Origin: Rana temporaria
Lineage: Eukaryota > Chordata > Amphibia > Anura > Ranidae
Length of the DNA stretch: 64,000 nt
Reading direction: 5' to 3'
Assembly: GCF_905171775.1 (NCBI RefSeq)
Contig: NC_053492.1
Coordinates: forward strand, 62,643,355-62,707,354
A program made the position numbers and the translations under genes. Under the pieces are notes generated by a model that was given only the letters and a program-made list of their open reading frames with translations, ran no database searches and was not told the origin of the DNA. How positions within the stretch are numbered: the first letter of the stretch is position 1; every line of letters starts with the position of its first letter. Positions 1 through 10,848 of this stretch are shown in pieces.

Positions 1-75
1 CTGCCCTCATGTTATAAAGCACTGTGCAAACTGTTGGTGCTATATAAATCCTGTATAATAATAATAATAATACAT
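1..75 (+). repeat. LINE/SINE-like 3' tail with (ATA)n
   Basis: The sequence runs through a 'gctatataaatcctgtata' stretch into an ATA microsatellite (about 53-71). Many amphibian L2/CR1 LINEs and derived SINEs end in this way. Only the tail lies in the window, so the family cannot be fixed. The rest, up to the LTR at 357, shows no recognisable feature. Confidence 0.4.
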
Positions 76-356
76 ACAGTAGGACCATGGAGAACGAACA
101 AAGACACCCTCTAATAGGAAGTCAGGTCACTGCAACAAAAAAAAAAGGAATTTGAAGAAGACAGACAGCCATAGAAGGGACTTGACAAAGTGAAAATCAG
201 TCTAAATTCATAAGAGCAAAGAAGATATATTGCTGCATGATGCTTTTCTTTCTTGTAAAATCACTTTGAATGTGTTTTATCTTTCAACAGGAATTGAGTT
301 TTGAATTATTCTTACAGTAACAAAGATACATGGTTGTAACTATTTTACATACAGTA

Positions 357-1389
357 TGTAGCGGCCTGCTCCTGTTGGGCTGGCGCTGCTTTAAATTTAG
401 GGGAAAGTCTGAGAGTTAATTGATTCAGACATGTCTGATTTTGAGAACATTTTACTTCTCTTCCAGCCATGGCTGTGCTGTGAGTGACCACTATTGTTTG
501 CCTGGGGTGACGTTCCTACTCCAGGCCAAGGGTGGCAGCAGCTAGGTCAATGTGATTTGAGTATTTTTCCTCGGCAGCCAATCAGTGGGGGTTGATTGTT
601 CCGCTGTGCATGTTGGGGAGGGGTAATTGAGGAACAGACATCATCGGCGATCCTGGGTCTGTCGTCCCACCACCCCGTGTGTGGCCCTCCTGGCCGGGGG
701 TGCGTGTTCCTGTAATCCTGGCTTCGGATCATGTTGGTCCGGGGGTTGTGATCTTCTAAGTAGGCCCAGTAAGCAGATTGGGTCTGCGTTTTCAAGGGTG
801 ATCCTGTGCTGTCCGTCCTGGAGGGAGGAAGCCGATTGATGAAGGACTTATCTTGGAGAGGACCAAGCAAGAGGCTGGTATCTCAGAAGAGGCCTTGAAC
901 TTCATCGAAGGATGTACCGTTTACTGAAAGGCTTGATGGTGATCGCCTGTCAGTTCCGTCAATCTGAAAGAAGTTAATCTGGATAGATCCGGGTGCTGAA
1001 TCCTGTGCTACGAGGATTTTGGACCAAAAGTGTCTCCATTTGTGGGAAGGTTGAATCCTATTCCGTGCGCTATTCCGGCTGCTAGGCTAGTAAGAGAAAC
1101 CTATCCGGGTGCACAATACCCACTCTGGCTAGAGTGGCGACGAAAGCTGTGTCGCAGGAAACAGGAGTGTTTCCCGATTGAAAAACTGCACCTGAACCTA
1201 TTTACCTGTTACCCTTTCAATCACTTATTTTATTCTTTTACCAAGTTCAGCAAATAAATCTTAGAAAAATGAAGTGTAAAGTGTGGACATTGAACTTTCT
1301 CTACTCTCATCCATCACTCTGGACGGCGAGGAAATAGAGGTAACATGCCGCCCGAAAATATTCAGCAGCTCCTTCGGGGTAGTGCTACA
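357..1389 (+). mobile_element. Solo LTR, TGTAGC...GCTACA family, copy 1
   Basis: Begins TGTAGCGG and ends AGTGCTACA, so it has TG...CA ends with a short inverted repeat. It is flanked by a 4-bp duplication AGTA (353-356 and 1390-1393). AATAAA at 1253-1258 lies 131 nt before the end, exactly the spacing in the copy at 24176-25541, and fits a poly(A) signal in R. A CCAAT-type stretch near 578 is shared with that copy. No internal gag-pol region is present, so this is a solo LTR formed by LTR-LTR recombination (inference). A long-terminal DNA transposon such as Ginger is the alternative, because it also has TGT ends and 4-bp duplications. Confidence 0.65.
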
Positions 1390-1776
1390 AGTATATAAGG
1401 GTACTGCGCTTTAAAAACACTGGGAAAAGTTGAATTTTTTTTTTTAATCCAGAGGTCACTGTAATACACCAGTCCACACAAATCCCTTTTATTGGTAACC
1501 TGTGATCTGAGAACCCCTTGTGGTGATGTAGGAGATAAGCTCTCAAATACACCCTATACAGGTTTACTGCTGTCTCTGTCACTCATAGAAACTGGATGTA
1601 AAAAATGTCATCTTAAAGTGTAAGTTCACCTTTTCACAAAAAAGGAAAGGTGGATTAACCTTCCTGGCGGTATGATTCTTTCTGGTTTTAGGTGCTGAAA
1701 GCGGTACAATTATTTTGCATGGAAATTTGGCGTTTTTTTATTGTAGGCCTGTAATTCTTAGGAATAACTCACTTAA

Positions 1777-3477
1777 CCACTTCAATACAAGGCTTTAATA
1801 CCCACCTCCATACCGGGCCTATTCTGGCACTTCTCTCCTACATGTACAAATCATCATTCTTTTGCTAGAGAATTACTCAGAACCCCCAAACATTATATAT
1901 GTTTTTTTAGCAGACACCCGTGCAAGATAAAAAGTTGCAATGACCGCCATTTTATTCCCTAGGGCCTAGGGAATAAAATGGCGGTCATTGCAACTTTTTA
2001 TCTTGCACGGTATTTGCGCAATCATTTTTCAAACACCTTTTTTTGGAAAAAAATGGTTTCATGAATTAAAAAATAACAAAACAGTAGTTAGCCCAATTTT
2101 TTTGTAAAATATGAAAGATGATGTTACGCCGAGTAAATAGATACCTAACATGTCATGCTTTAAAATTGCGCACACTCATGGAATGGCGCCAAACTTTGTT
2201 ACTTAAAAATCTCCATAGGTGACGCGTTAAAATTTTTACAGGTTACCACTTTAGGCCCCGTACACACGGTCGGACAAAACCGATGAGAATGGACCGAGGT
2301 TCAGTTTCATTGGTCCAAACCGACCGTGTGTATAGCCCATCGGTCTGTTTTCCTTCGGTCCAAAATTTTAAAACATGCTTCAAAACCGAACCGATGGACC
2401 GCTGCCCGATGGTTAGTACAGAAAAACATCGGTTCAAAACCCACGCATGCTCAAAATCAAGTCGACGCATGCTTGGAAGCATTGAACTTCATTTTTTTCA
2501 GCACGTCGTGTGCTTTACATCACCGCGTTCCGACCCGATTGGATTTTGAACTGATGGTGTGTACGCCCATCAGACCATCAGGCCACTTCAGCGGTGAACC
2601 GATGAAAACGGTCTGTCGGACCATTCTCATCGGTTTTGTCCGACCGTGTGTACAAGGCCTTAGAGTTACAGAAGAGGTCTAGTGCTAGAATTGTTGCACA
2701 CGCTCTAACGCACGCGGCGACACCTCACATGTGTGGTTTGAACGACGTTTACATACGTTTACTTACGTGTGCGTTCGCTTCTGAGCGCGAGGGGACAGGG
2801 GCATTTTAATTTTTATTTTATTTTTTACTTATTTATTTATTTTTTACACTTTTTTATTAAAAAAAAATATTTCGATCGCTTTTTTTCCTATTACAAGGAA
2901 TGTAAACATCCCTTGTAATAGGAATAGTGTGTGACAGGTCCTCTTTAAGAAGAGATGTGGGGTCAATAAGACCCCACATCTCTCCTCCAGGCTGGAAAGA
3001 ATGAGATTGTGAAAAAAAATTCACAGATCTCATTCTTACTAGCCGCAATTACGGTTTGTTTACTTACGGGTACCCGGGCGTGACGTCATCACATCGCGCC
3101 CGGGCCTCCGACGGTCATAGAGACAACTGGTGACCATCTGGTCAGCAGTCATCTCTATGCCTCTCTATGCCTCCTATGCCTCCCATCCGGCGCACAGCGA
3201 TCATCTCTCCGGGCCCCCGATGGCACGGGAGAGCCCAGAGAAGCACCGGATGGTGGCGGGAGGGGGGGGGTGTCCCCTCCCGCCGCCTATAAGAACGATT
3301 AAGCCTTCTTATGGTGTGCAGAATCGCCGCCGGAACAAAATGATATCTGAATGATGCCTCTAGGTGTAAACATCATTCAGATATCACCGCACAAAGTACA
3401 GGACGTCATATGACGTCCACCCGGAATAAGAGATCCCCTTTGTAGACGTCATATGACGGTGTGCGGTATTGAAGTGG
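1777..3477. mobile_element. TTAA element of the CCACTT family (copy 1)
   Basis: Perfect terminal inverted repeat CCACTTCAATAC, with TTAA on both sides (1773-1776 and 3478-3481), inserted into the older element at 1659-8085. Internally it has a near-palindrome around 1925-2010 (an ATGGCGGTCATTGCAA arm and its complement) and a GC-rich right half. A hairpin MITE sits at 2254-2659. There is no transposase ORF. TTAA targets fit piggyBac or Kolobok superfamilies; which one cannot be decided here. Confidence 0.8.
2254..2659. mobile_element. Hairpin MITE A, GGCCCCGTACAC family
   Basis: Ends GGCCCCGTACACACGG and CCGTGTGTACAAGGCC, with 3-bp duplication TTA (2251-2253, 2660-2662). The arms continue pairing over the 'cggacaaaaccgatgagaa' subterminal stretch. 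TNA duplications suggest PIF/Harbinger mobilisation. Non-coding. Confidence 0.85.
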
Positions 3478-3803
3478 TTAAATCTGTCCGAACAAGAGTC
3501 TAGTAGACATCCTGAGTATGATAAAGTTTGAAACACAAAATCATAAATTATAATATAATAAATAACCACAAATAATTATAACAAATAATAATGAAAAATA
3601 TTCAATAATGTAATCAAATCAAAAACACTGAAATTTGCTCAGTTGCAGAATTGTCGCTGTCATTACTTTTATTGTTTGATGACGAATTTCCCCACAAATC
3701 GCTATTGCTCAATTCTGCAAGTGATTCTAATTTATTATCGCTGTTTTCTAGCTGCTCTAAAAGCACTTTTGATGTAAAGGGACACTTTTTGGTTGTTATG
3801 GAC

Positions 3804-4052
3804 AATTCTAGATTTTCCTAGCTTGTGATGGAAAATATTGATTATATGATGACAGGAGGCAAGTATCTTATGCATTAAACTTTCTTTATTAATGCCCATA
3901 GCAGACATATTTATATCTTTCTTTTAACAAATTTCAATGTAACATTTTTTATATCCAATAACTACCACCCTCAGCAGTCCCAATAATCATAGCCACACCC
4001 CTGTCAGTGGCCTATATATACTGGACTGCCTCCAATGTTCCTCCTCTTTCTT
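3804..4052. repeat. DIRS 3' inverted terminal repeat
   Basis: 3852-4052 is inverted-complementary to 7459-7659 with only scattered mismatches, 201 nt on each side. The outer 48 nt (3804-3851) have no partner in the other terminal repeat, giving the asymmetric ends normal for DIRS. That outer part is instead complementary to 4383-4438 in the internal region. Confidence 0.9.
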
Positions 4053-4185
4053 GATGCGATAACACCCGATACCGAAGCACTACAATCACGGAGACTCGTA
4101 GCGTGTCTTTTGAACCTCAGGCCGGCCGGCCGACATCCGACAGTTCCGGAAAGGGACATGACCGTCAATTGTGCCCCAACGGGGG

Positions 4186-4216
<31 letters not shown>

Positions 4217-4382
4217 CTGCATCCCAACGAGGAGTCTTCAGTAACTTCGTCCCAATGGGGAACAGGAACCCGACAGTCTTTCCAACCGGATCGCCCAGTA
4301 TCAGCACCACTGTCAGCGTTCAGTAACCTGCGGAAGATCCAAAGAATACACGTAGTAGGGTGGGTCGGGAGGGAAGATACTC

Positions 4383-4471
4383 GCCTCCTGTCATCATATA
4401 ATCAATATTTTCCGTCACAAGCTAGGAAAATCTAGAATTATATATCAGACAGGAGGCTCATATCTTATGCA
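4383..4471. repeat. DIRS internal complementary region
   Basis: 4383-4438 is the reverse complement of the left terminus (3804-3859). 4438-4471 is the reverse complement of the right terminus (7638-7671). The two meet at one shared ATT, reproducing the end-to-end junction expected in a DIRS replication circle. This is the template-switch site in the DIRS replication model (established for the family). Confidence 0.92.
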
Positions 4472-4524
4472 AATTCAAAGCTTAGTACTTTAGGTATGCA
4501 CATATAACTAGTCATAATACAGTC

Positions 4525-5723
4525 TTAAAAGTAAGATAGGACCGACATGGATATATGATCATGTGGTCTGAAGTAGAAGTGACGGAAGGTGGTCTCTGAA
4601 GACCAATCCGCCGCCACCAAGAGATCGGAGAGAGAGCCTCCTGATGTGACTACCTTAGTAGCCATGGCACCCCTAGCGGAGTGAGCTCCGAAAAGGGCAA
4701 CATCGATCCCCGCCATCTCCATAGCGACTCGCACCCAGCGCGCCAGAGTGGCAGACGAGATGGGGTGATGCGGTTTGACGTATGGACACAAGAAGCTGTG
4801 AAAAGTCTGAGGAACGCAAGGCTGCGGTCTGTGATTCGTATGTCTGTAGGCAACAAACGACACAGAGGAGTGGATGCGTAGGAAAAAATGGGTAAAAAAC
4901 CGAGTGGATACCGGTCTTAGTCCTGCACACTACTGAAAAATTTACCCCCTGCGGCGAAAATTGGCGCCTAGAGATGTCCAGGGCCTTAACGTCTGACACT
5001 CTTTTGACTGAGACTAAACATAAGAGGACTGTTAATTTTATGGATAAAAGTCTCAATGAGAGATCCGCGTTGTCCTCCCAACCGGCGAACATATCAAGCA
5101 CCTTGGAGACAGGTTGCCTGGTATCTAGGCCGTGGGGGACGCTGAAACTTCACACCCCTCAAGAGTCGGCATACCAGAGGATGTTTGCCAACAGGCAAAG
5201 AGTCCACGGGGCAATGATAGGCCGAGATAGCCGAGCGACATACGTTAATGGTACTGTATGATTTTCCGGATTCGAACGCATCCGCCAAGTAGTTCACCAC
5301 TAGTGGTACAGGGGCCTGTACGGGATCAACCTGTCGTTGATCACACCAACGAACCCAGAGCCTCCAGGCTGATCGATATGCCGATCTAGTCCCGGGGGCC
5401 CAGGCCAGGGTGAGGAGAGCCCGAGCTGACTTTGAAAGGTCGTTATCCGTGTCCGCGAGCCCGAAACCAGCCACGCCAGGAGAGGGAGGTTTTTCTCTAG
5501 GACCAGGGGGTGGAGACCCCTGAACTGGTTGGTGAGAAGGTGAGGAAAGTGGGGGATCAGCCTGGGGAGATCCACGGTCATCCCTAGCAACAGTGGGAAT
5601 CACGGTTGGGTCGGCCACCATGGTGTGATAAGCACCACACTCGCCTTCAGATTGGCTATCCGCAGGAGGAGTCTGGGGATTATCTGAAAAGGAGGGAACG
5701 CATAATGTCTGCCCTCCGGCCAA
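4525..5723 (-). pseudogene. DIRS tyrosine recombinase, frameshifted
   Basis: Three minus-strand frames overlap end to end: 5723-5094, 5101-4673 and 4863-4525. The first carries a Pro-rich leader and the N-terminal core-binding region (APGTRSAYRSAWRLWVRWC, then YSTINVCRSAISAYH). The second carries box A with the first catalytic Arg (KRVSDVKALD). The third carries HxxR (HSARGA), the Trp position (ADWSS) and the nucleophile Tyr (RHFYFRP). All catalytic positions survive, but at least two frameshifts (near 5095 and 4860-4700) make it inactive. It overlaps the RT frame by 124 nt, normal for DIRS. It would integrate the circular DNA intermediate. Confidence 0.88.
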
Positions 5724-7504
5724 GGTTGGCGGAGAGCGTCCACCGCATAAGCCTCCGGATCCGGCCTCCAGCTGAAGAAGCGAGGCAGTTGATGGTTGAG
5801 GCGGGAGGCGAAGAGATCTATAGATAGTGGTCCCCAGAGTAGCTGCAACTGAAGAAACACTGAGCGATCTAGTCTCCAGTCGCTGGAGTCACGAAGATAG
5901 CGAGAGTTCCAGTCGGCCACCAAGTTGGAGACTCCCGGGATGTACTCTGCAACAGGGGTTATGTTGCGGGCTAGACAGAAGTGCCAAAATTTATTTGCGA
6001 TGTTCGCCAGTATTTTGGACTTGGTACCTCCCAGGCGGTTGACATATTGTACCGCCGCCACGTTGTCCATGCGAAACAGTATACAGCAGGTGGACGTATG
6101 TGGCATGAAGCTCCTGACCGCGAATAAGGCTGCCAAGAGTTCTAACGCATTGATATGGAGTGTGGCTTCCTCGGCTGACCACGTCCCTCCTGTGGAGGAC
6201 GTGCCGCACCGGGCGCCCCAGCCCTGGCGACTGGCGTCTGATTCTATGATGACGTCCGGGCTGGGGTTGAAGATGGTCTTGCCGTTCCATTCGACGGCGT
6301 GGCGGAGCCACCACTTCAGCTCCTCGGTAGTTTCTTGGCAGAGGGGAACTTCGTCTGCATATTTGAGTCCCCGTCTCAGGTGCGTGATCTTAAGCCTCTG
6401 GAGGGCTCTGTAGTGCAGCGGAGCCGGGAAGATGGCCTGAATGGAAGCTGCTAGGAGTCCCACTAGACGTGCTAGTGTACGAAGGGACAGATAACCTATT
6501 CGCAATGTTGCCCGGATCTCTTTGCGGATCAGGGCAAGTTTGGATTTGGGGAGGCTGAGTGTGGAATGAACGGTGTCCACCATAAAGCCCAAAAACTCCA
6601 TCTGTTGAGACGGGACCAGGATGGATTTTTCTTGGTTGATTATGAAGCCCAGTCTTTGTAGCAAAGATATCGTCCACGACATGTGGAGTCGGGCTTGGTT
6701 TTTGGAATAAGCCATGATGAGGATGTCGTCTAGATATATGATCAGGCGCACCCCTCTGCTTCTTAGAGCCGCCACCACTGGTTTCATGAGTTTGGTGAAA
6801 CACCATGGGGCGGATGATAGGCCGAATGGGAGGCAGGTGAATTGCCACATCCTGCCCTTCCACAGGAATCGAAGGAGGTGTTGGGACTCCGGATGTATAG
6901 GGACCGTGAGGTAGGCGTCCTTTAGATCCACCTTCACGAGCCAGTCCCCTGGGTGGAAAAGGTCTCGGAGGAAGTGGATTCCCTCCATTTTGAAGTGTCG
7001 ATATTCGACATACTGGTTCAGGTCTCTGAGATTTATCACTGGGCGGTAACCTCCACCTTTCTTGTGGACCAGAAATAGGTTGCTTATGAAGCCTGGGGAA
7101 GAGGGGTCTACCTCCTTAACTGCCTGTTTGGTCAATAGGTCTCGTAGTTCGTTGTCTATGAGGACAACGTTTTGGTTTGCAAACCGAATAGGGGGAGGAA
7201 TTATATTGAGAGTCGGTAAAGATTGTATTTCTATAGCAAACCCCGCAACTGTGTGTAGAATCCACGCGTCTGCCGTAATCGCAGACCAGGCGTGGGTAAA
7301 ATACCTCAGGCGTCCCCCCACAGGAATGTGATTGGGTGGAGTGTAAGGCATACTCACCAGTAGGAGGTCGGGATCGTGGGTAACCGCGTCCGCCACGGCC
7401 GCGCCAGGGTCTGCCTCGGGGAGGGAATATACAGAGTACTTATCTTGCCATGAGCAGAAAGAAAGAGGAGGAACATTGGAGGCAGTCCAGTATATATAGG
7501 CCAC
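5600..7504 (-). pseudogene. DIRS reverse transcriptase / RNase H / DAM-like methylase
   Basis: 634 codons are open. RT is recognisable from about residue 130 (GGYRPVINLRDLNQ), through CLPFGLSSAP, to the YLDD box near residue 253. RNase H follows with acidic positions in ESDAS, ALELLAA, RMDNVAA and VADWNSR. The C-terminal DIRS methylase-like domain shows SIDLFAS, SWRPDP and AFPPF. The frame ends after WPTQP at a TGA where the family normally has Trp. The same frame reopens and continues to about 5300, including LLAWLVSG, the usual end of this domain, so the protein is cut by one nonsense change. The first in-frame start-like codon is GTG at 7504, inside the terminal repeat; the natural start was probably lost with gag. 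Confidence 0.9.
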
Positions 7505-7671
7505 TGACAGGGGTGTGGCTATGATTATTGGGACTGCTGAGGGTGGTAGTTATTGGATATAAAAAAAATTACATTAAGATTTGTTAAAAGAAAGATATAA
7601 ATATGTCTGCTATGGGCATTAATAAAGAAAGTTTAATGCATAAGATATGAGCCTCCTGTCTGATATATAAT
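7459..7671. repeat. DIRS 5' inverted terminal repeat
   Basis: Partner of 3852-4052. It ends in ...CTGATATATAAT at the insertion point and would hold the promoter for minus-strand transcription. A 'tatatata' stretch lies at 7491-7498. The reading frame of the RT ORF already opens within this repeat, which is abnormal for a complete element. Confidence 0.9.
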
Positions 7672-8085
7672 CTACAGTTTCCAGGCAGGAAGAACAATTT
7701 TTATAATATAAAAGTGCATGCAGGACACTGGGCTAACCACTAGGGACAAAGGGGATGTGTAATTATTTGATACAGTACTGTAATCTGTAAGATTACAGTA
7801 TACTGTATGTATATAGTGTGTTTCACTTTTTGAATTTGGCGCCGAACTCCGTCCCTGTGCGTCGTAACATCGCAGGGAACGGTGCTCGGCACTCGGCACT
7901 GTGAAGCGAGTGAGGAGACACAGCGGAGGAGCCCGTACACACAGCAGGGTAACATCGCAAGATCCGGGGACAAGGTAAGTAAATCTCCCTGTATCCTGCA
8001 ATGCAATCCCGAGTCTGGCTCGGGGATGCCGCTTTTGGAATGTAAAATTCACCCCGAACCAGACTCAGGAATACCGCTAAGGAGG

Positions 8086-9447
8086 CTAAAACCCTAGAGA
8101 AGAACACCAGAGAAAGACAAGAAAACTAGAAAGGGGGCTGGAGCACCTCAGTTATGAGGAGCAACTACAAACAATAAAAGTTTTCTCCCTGAAGAAGACT
8201 ATATATACATCAAATACACTGCCACTAACTAACCTGCCTGCCTAATTGTAGATCAATTTATCTCCGTTCACACACTAAATGCGGCCGCAATGTAAGCAGC
8301 CTTATATAGCGTGGACTTAGTTACCCGTTGATTGGCCAAAGGCACTCTACAGAGCGCACTGTGATTAACCAAAGCATTGAGGTCAGGTGCTTGCTTTGGC
8401 CAACCATCATACAATAATGCACTGCGATCTCGCAGTGCATTATGGCGCGTCCCGCGGCGCTTGATTTTCCCGCGAACGCCCCATATGTTCAGTTTGTTTT
8501 AGAACAAACGAACACCCGATGAGTTGAACTTACGCTCGACTCGAACCATGGGCTCATCCCTAGTAATGTAGCTTAAATATCTGTGTTCAGGTGATTGTAC
8601 TGCCAAGGTGCCTAGGCCTAGGCGGGTGGGAATACCTATTAAATGAATAATGAGTTGGGGCAAGTAGAATGATTAGGTTAGGGGCAGTCCTTTATGATGT
8701 TCTTCTGCTGGCTATAGCTGGGCCATATGAGAAATGTTGGTGCACTTGACAACAGTCTTGATAAACAAGTATGCAGTATAGGTGCAGTCTAGGTGTGGAA
8801 TAAATGCAGTATAGGTGCAGTAGAGGTAATAGAGATTAAGTGTCCTGCTTCCAGCAACTCAGTCCCTGCTAGTCAGTATATTAATAATGGCCAGTATTTT
8901 CTCTCACCAGCTCTTGAGATGTAACTGTAAAGTTTCCGCTACAGAAACTGGGCCTCTTGTCGTTACACAGATGGTTTCAGTGGTCAGGAGGATGCTCAAA
9001 TATCCCTGCAGCAAAAGCGGTATTGATGCGATATGAACCCTGCTGCGCTTCCACTGGTGTCGCTGCCCTTAAGACTCAGGCTCTGGTCCCTGCTGGATTG
9101 ACAGCTTGTCGATATGTGAGCACACGTGGATTCCCATGGCACAGAGAGAGGAATTCTCTGAGCAGTCTGGTAAAAATGATATAATGACTCCCCCTCTGAC
9201 TCAGCGTGCTCTCGGAACTGTAGTTTCAAGGTCTCATGAGTCCCATTCTACGACAGCTGCCTTTGACTTTGGTTCCTATGATCCTCAGCCTCTGGCATTG
9301 AAGTCTATAGGCTTTCTTGGCTATAGTTCTTCCCCTGCTGACTGGAGGGGATAGTGCTAATTGACATCCAGCGTAAAGGTAAAAGTCAAAGCAAGCTGAC
9401 TGTGAAGAGGGCTATGTTTCCATGCCCATATCTTAAGTAGTGAAAAG
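8086..9447. other. Mostly unannotated stretch with one hAT-like end
   Basis: No coding region recognised. The sequence ending GCTCATCCCTAG near 8562 is the inverted form of a TAGGGATGAGC end seen at 12427 and 13208, so about 8200-8562 may be a hAT-type remnant. A TGTAGC...GCTACA pair at 8569-8943 resembles the ends of the LTR family but lacks a clear duplication. Confidence 0.35.
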
Positions 9448-10094
9448 ATGTCTCACACAGCATTCTCCCGCTTTACTAGATTTTATTACGATACTCTGAT
9501 ATCCAATCCACCATTTACAGTGCAATACCCATCACCTTCAATTTGAGGCTCTCACCTAAACTTTTTGACCCAACAAAAACTAGGTCTCATGCGAGATCAC
9601 TTTACTCTGTGACGTAACATAGGCAGGAGCCAATGACGTAACTTTGCATGGACCGGAAATGAGAAAGCCGCCATTTTGTGTGAGACCATAATCTTACATA
9701 ATAATGTAGTTCAAGATGAGAAGTGCACTTTTTAAGTTGATGCTTTTTTATATAATTGTGCTTTTTTTTTAAATAAAAATGGTTAAATGAATACAGAGAG
9801 CACTATGGATATTTTCTTTTTTGAGCTTCTTAATTTACATTAACCAGAAATAGAGCCTGGGTGGAGGTGGATTGAAAACTACATGGATTCCATAAAGGGG
9901 AATCAATATTCCTGGTCAAAGCACCCTGCTTAAATGGGACAGCACATGGGACCTAATTTTTGTTGGGACAAAATCATCAGGTGAGAGCATCAGAGTGAAG
10001 ATGGTGGGCATTGCACTGTACTGTATATGGTGGATTGGATATCAGAGTATTGGAATAATATATAGTAAATCAGGAGCATGCTGTGTTAGATATC
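9448..10094. mobile_element. MITE with long (about 90 bp) terminal inverted repeats
   Basis: 9448-9537 is inverted-complementary to 9998-10094 with a few mismatches and one indel (arms contain ATGGTGGATTGGATATCAG and its complement). The interior is AT-rich and non-coding. I could not find a clear target duplication, so the superfamily is unassigned. Confidence 0.65.
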
Positions 10095-10101
10095 TACTTA
10101 A

Positions 10102-10588
10102 AGCGAATGTGCGCTGAAAAAAAATAATTAAAAGCCAGCAGCTACAAATAATGCAGCTGCTAACTTTTAATATTAGGGCACTTACCTGTCCTGGAGTCCA
10201 GCGCCGTCCGCAGCAGAGGACGAGCGATCCCTTGCCACTCTGCTGCCCCCACACCATCCTCGGTGAGGGAACCAGGAAGTGAAGCGCTCCGGCTTCCTTC
10301 ACTGCCCGGTTCCCTACGGCACATGCGCGAGTCGCGCTACGCCTGCCGATTGGCTCCCGCTGTGTACTGGGAGCCGAGTGTTCCCAGAACACAATGGGGG
10401 GGGGGGGGGGACGGGAGGTGAAGTCATGGCCGCAGACTGCCCGAGACTGTGTGGCCAGAAGTGGGTGCAAATATTTGTCTTTAGACAGGTATCTGCACCC
10501 CACTCCCCCCTGAAAGGTGTCAAATGTGACACCGGAGGGGGGGAGGGTTCCGATCAGGGGGAGTTCCACTTTAGGGTGGAGCTCCGCT
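10102..10588. mobile_element. TTAA MITE of the AAAGCGG family (N1)
   Basis: Flanked by TTAA (10098-10101, 10589-10592). The right end, reverse-complemented, reads AGCGGAGCTCCACC, the common form of this family. The left end is eroded (AGCGAATGTGCGC). It contains a hairpin around 10259-10316 and a G-run at 10397-10410. Confidence 0.65.
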
Positions 10589-10848
10589 TTAAGATATGGA
10601 CACGAGATGTTGGATGGACAGTATATGAGCTTTTTAAAAAAAAAAAAAAATGAAATGTTTTTTGATGTTTTACTTAAGATAACATGTTGACGTGTCACAT
10701 TTTTATTTCATATTTTTGGATAATTATTGCGTGGGACTGTTTAATCATATACTACTCATGCTTCCACACTTCCCCACATAGGGCTGAAACGTGTGAGCAT
10801 GCAATCGATTATCTAATTTTCTCCTGTGTAAGACCAAATAAAGACCAT

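Larger units (their letters stand above)
3804..7671 (-). mobile_element. DIRS1-type tyrosine-recombinase retrotransposon lacking gag
   Basis: 3,868 bp, read right to left. It has all the DIRS hallmarks: non-identical inverted terminal repeats, an internal complementary region equal to the joined termini, an RT-RNase H-methylase ORF overlapping a tyrosine recombinase ORF, and no target duplication beyond the AAT trinucleotide present at both ends (3804-3806, 7669-7671). The flanks join into the surrounding repeat with a single AAT. A gag ORF is expected between the 5' repeat and RT, but RT reading starts inside the repeat, so about 1-2 kb seems to be deleted. A 330-bp non-coding stretch with an A-tract (4195-4216) separates the 3' repeat from the internal complementary region. 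Confidence 0.93.
1659..8085. mobile_element. TTAA-flanked DNA element with GGCGGTA ends, split in three
   Basis: The left end (CCTTCCTGGCGGTA) starts after TTAA at 1655-1658. The right end, reverse-complemented, reads CCTCCTTAGCGGTA, followed by CTAA at 8086-8089. The element's own sequence is 1659-1772, 3482-3803 and 7672-8085, about 850 bp. The segments join cleanly: '...aactcac-TTAA-atctgtcc...' across the first insertion and '...tatggac-AAT-ctacag...' across the second. It is non-coding. The TTAA duplication suggests a piggyBac- or Kolobok-type non-autonomous element. Confidence 0.7.

Noticed and set aside
627..839. Open frame within the first solo LTR
   Set aside because: Lies wholly in LTR sequence, has no family motif, and the homologous region in copy 2 is not open in the same frame.
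10042..10698. 218-codon open frame on the minus strand
   Set aside because: Spans the junction of two MITEs and includes poly-Phe and poly-Pro from homopolymers; no domain recognised.
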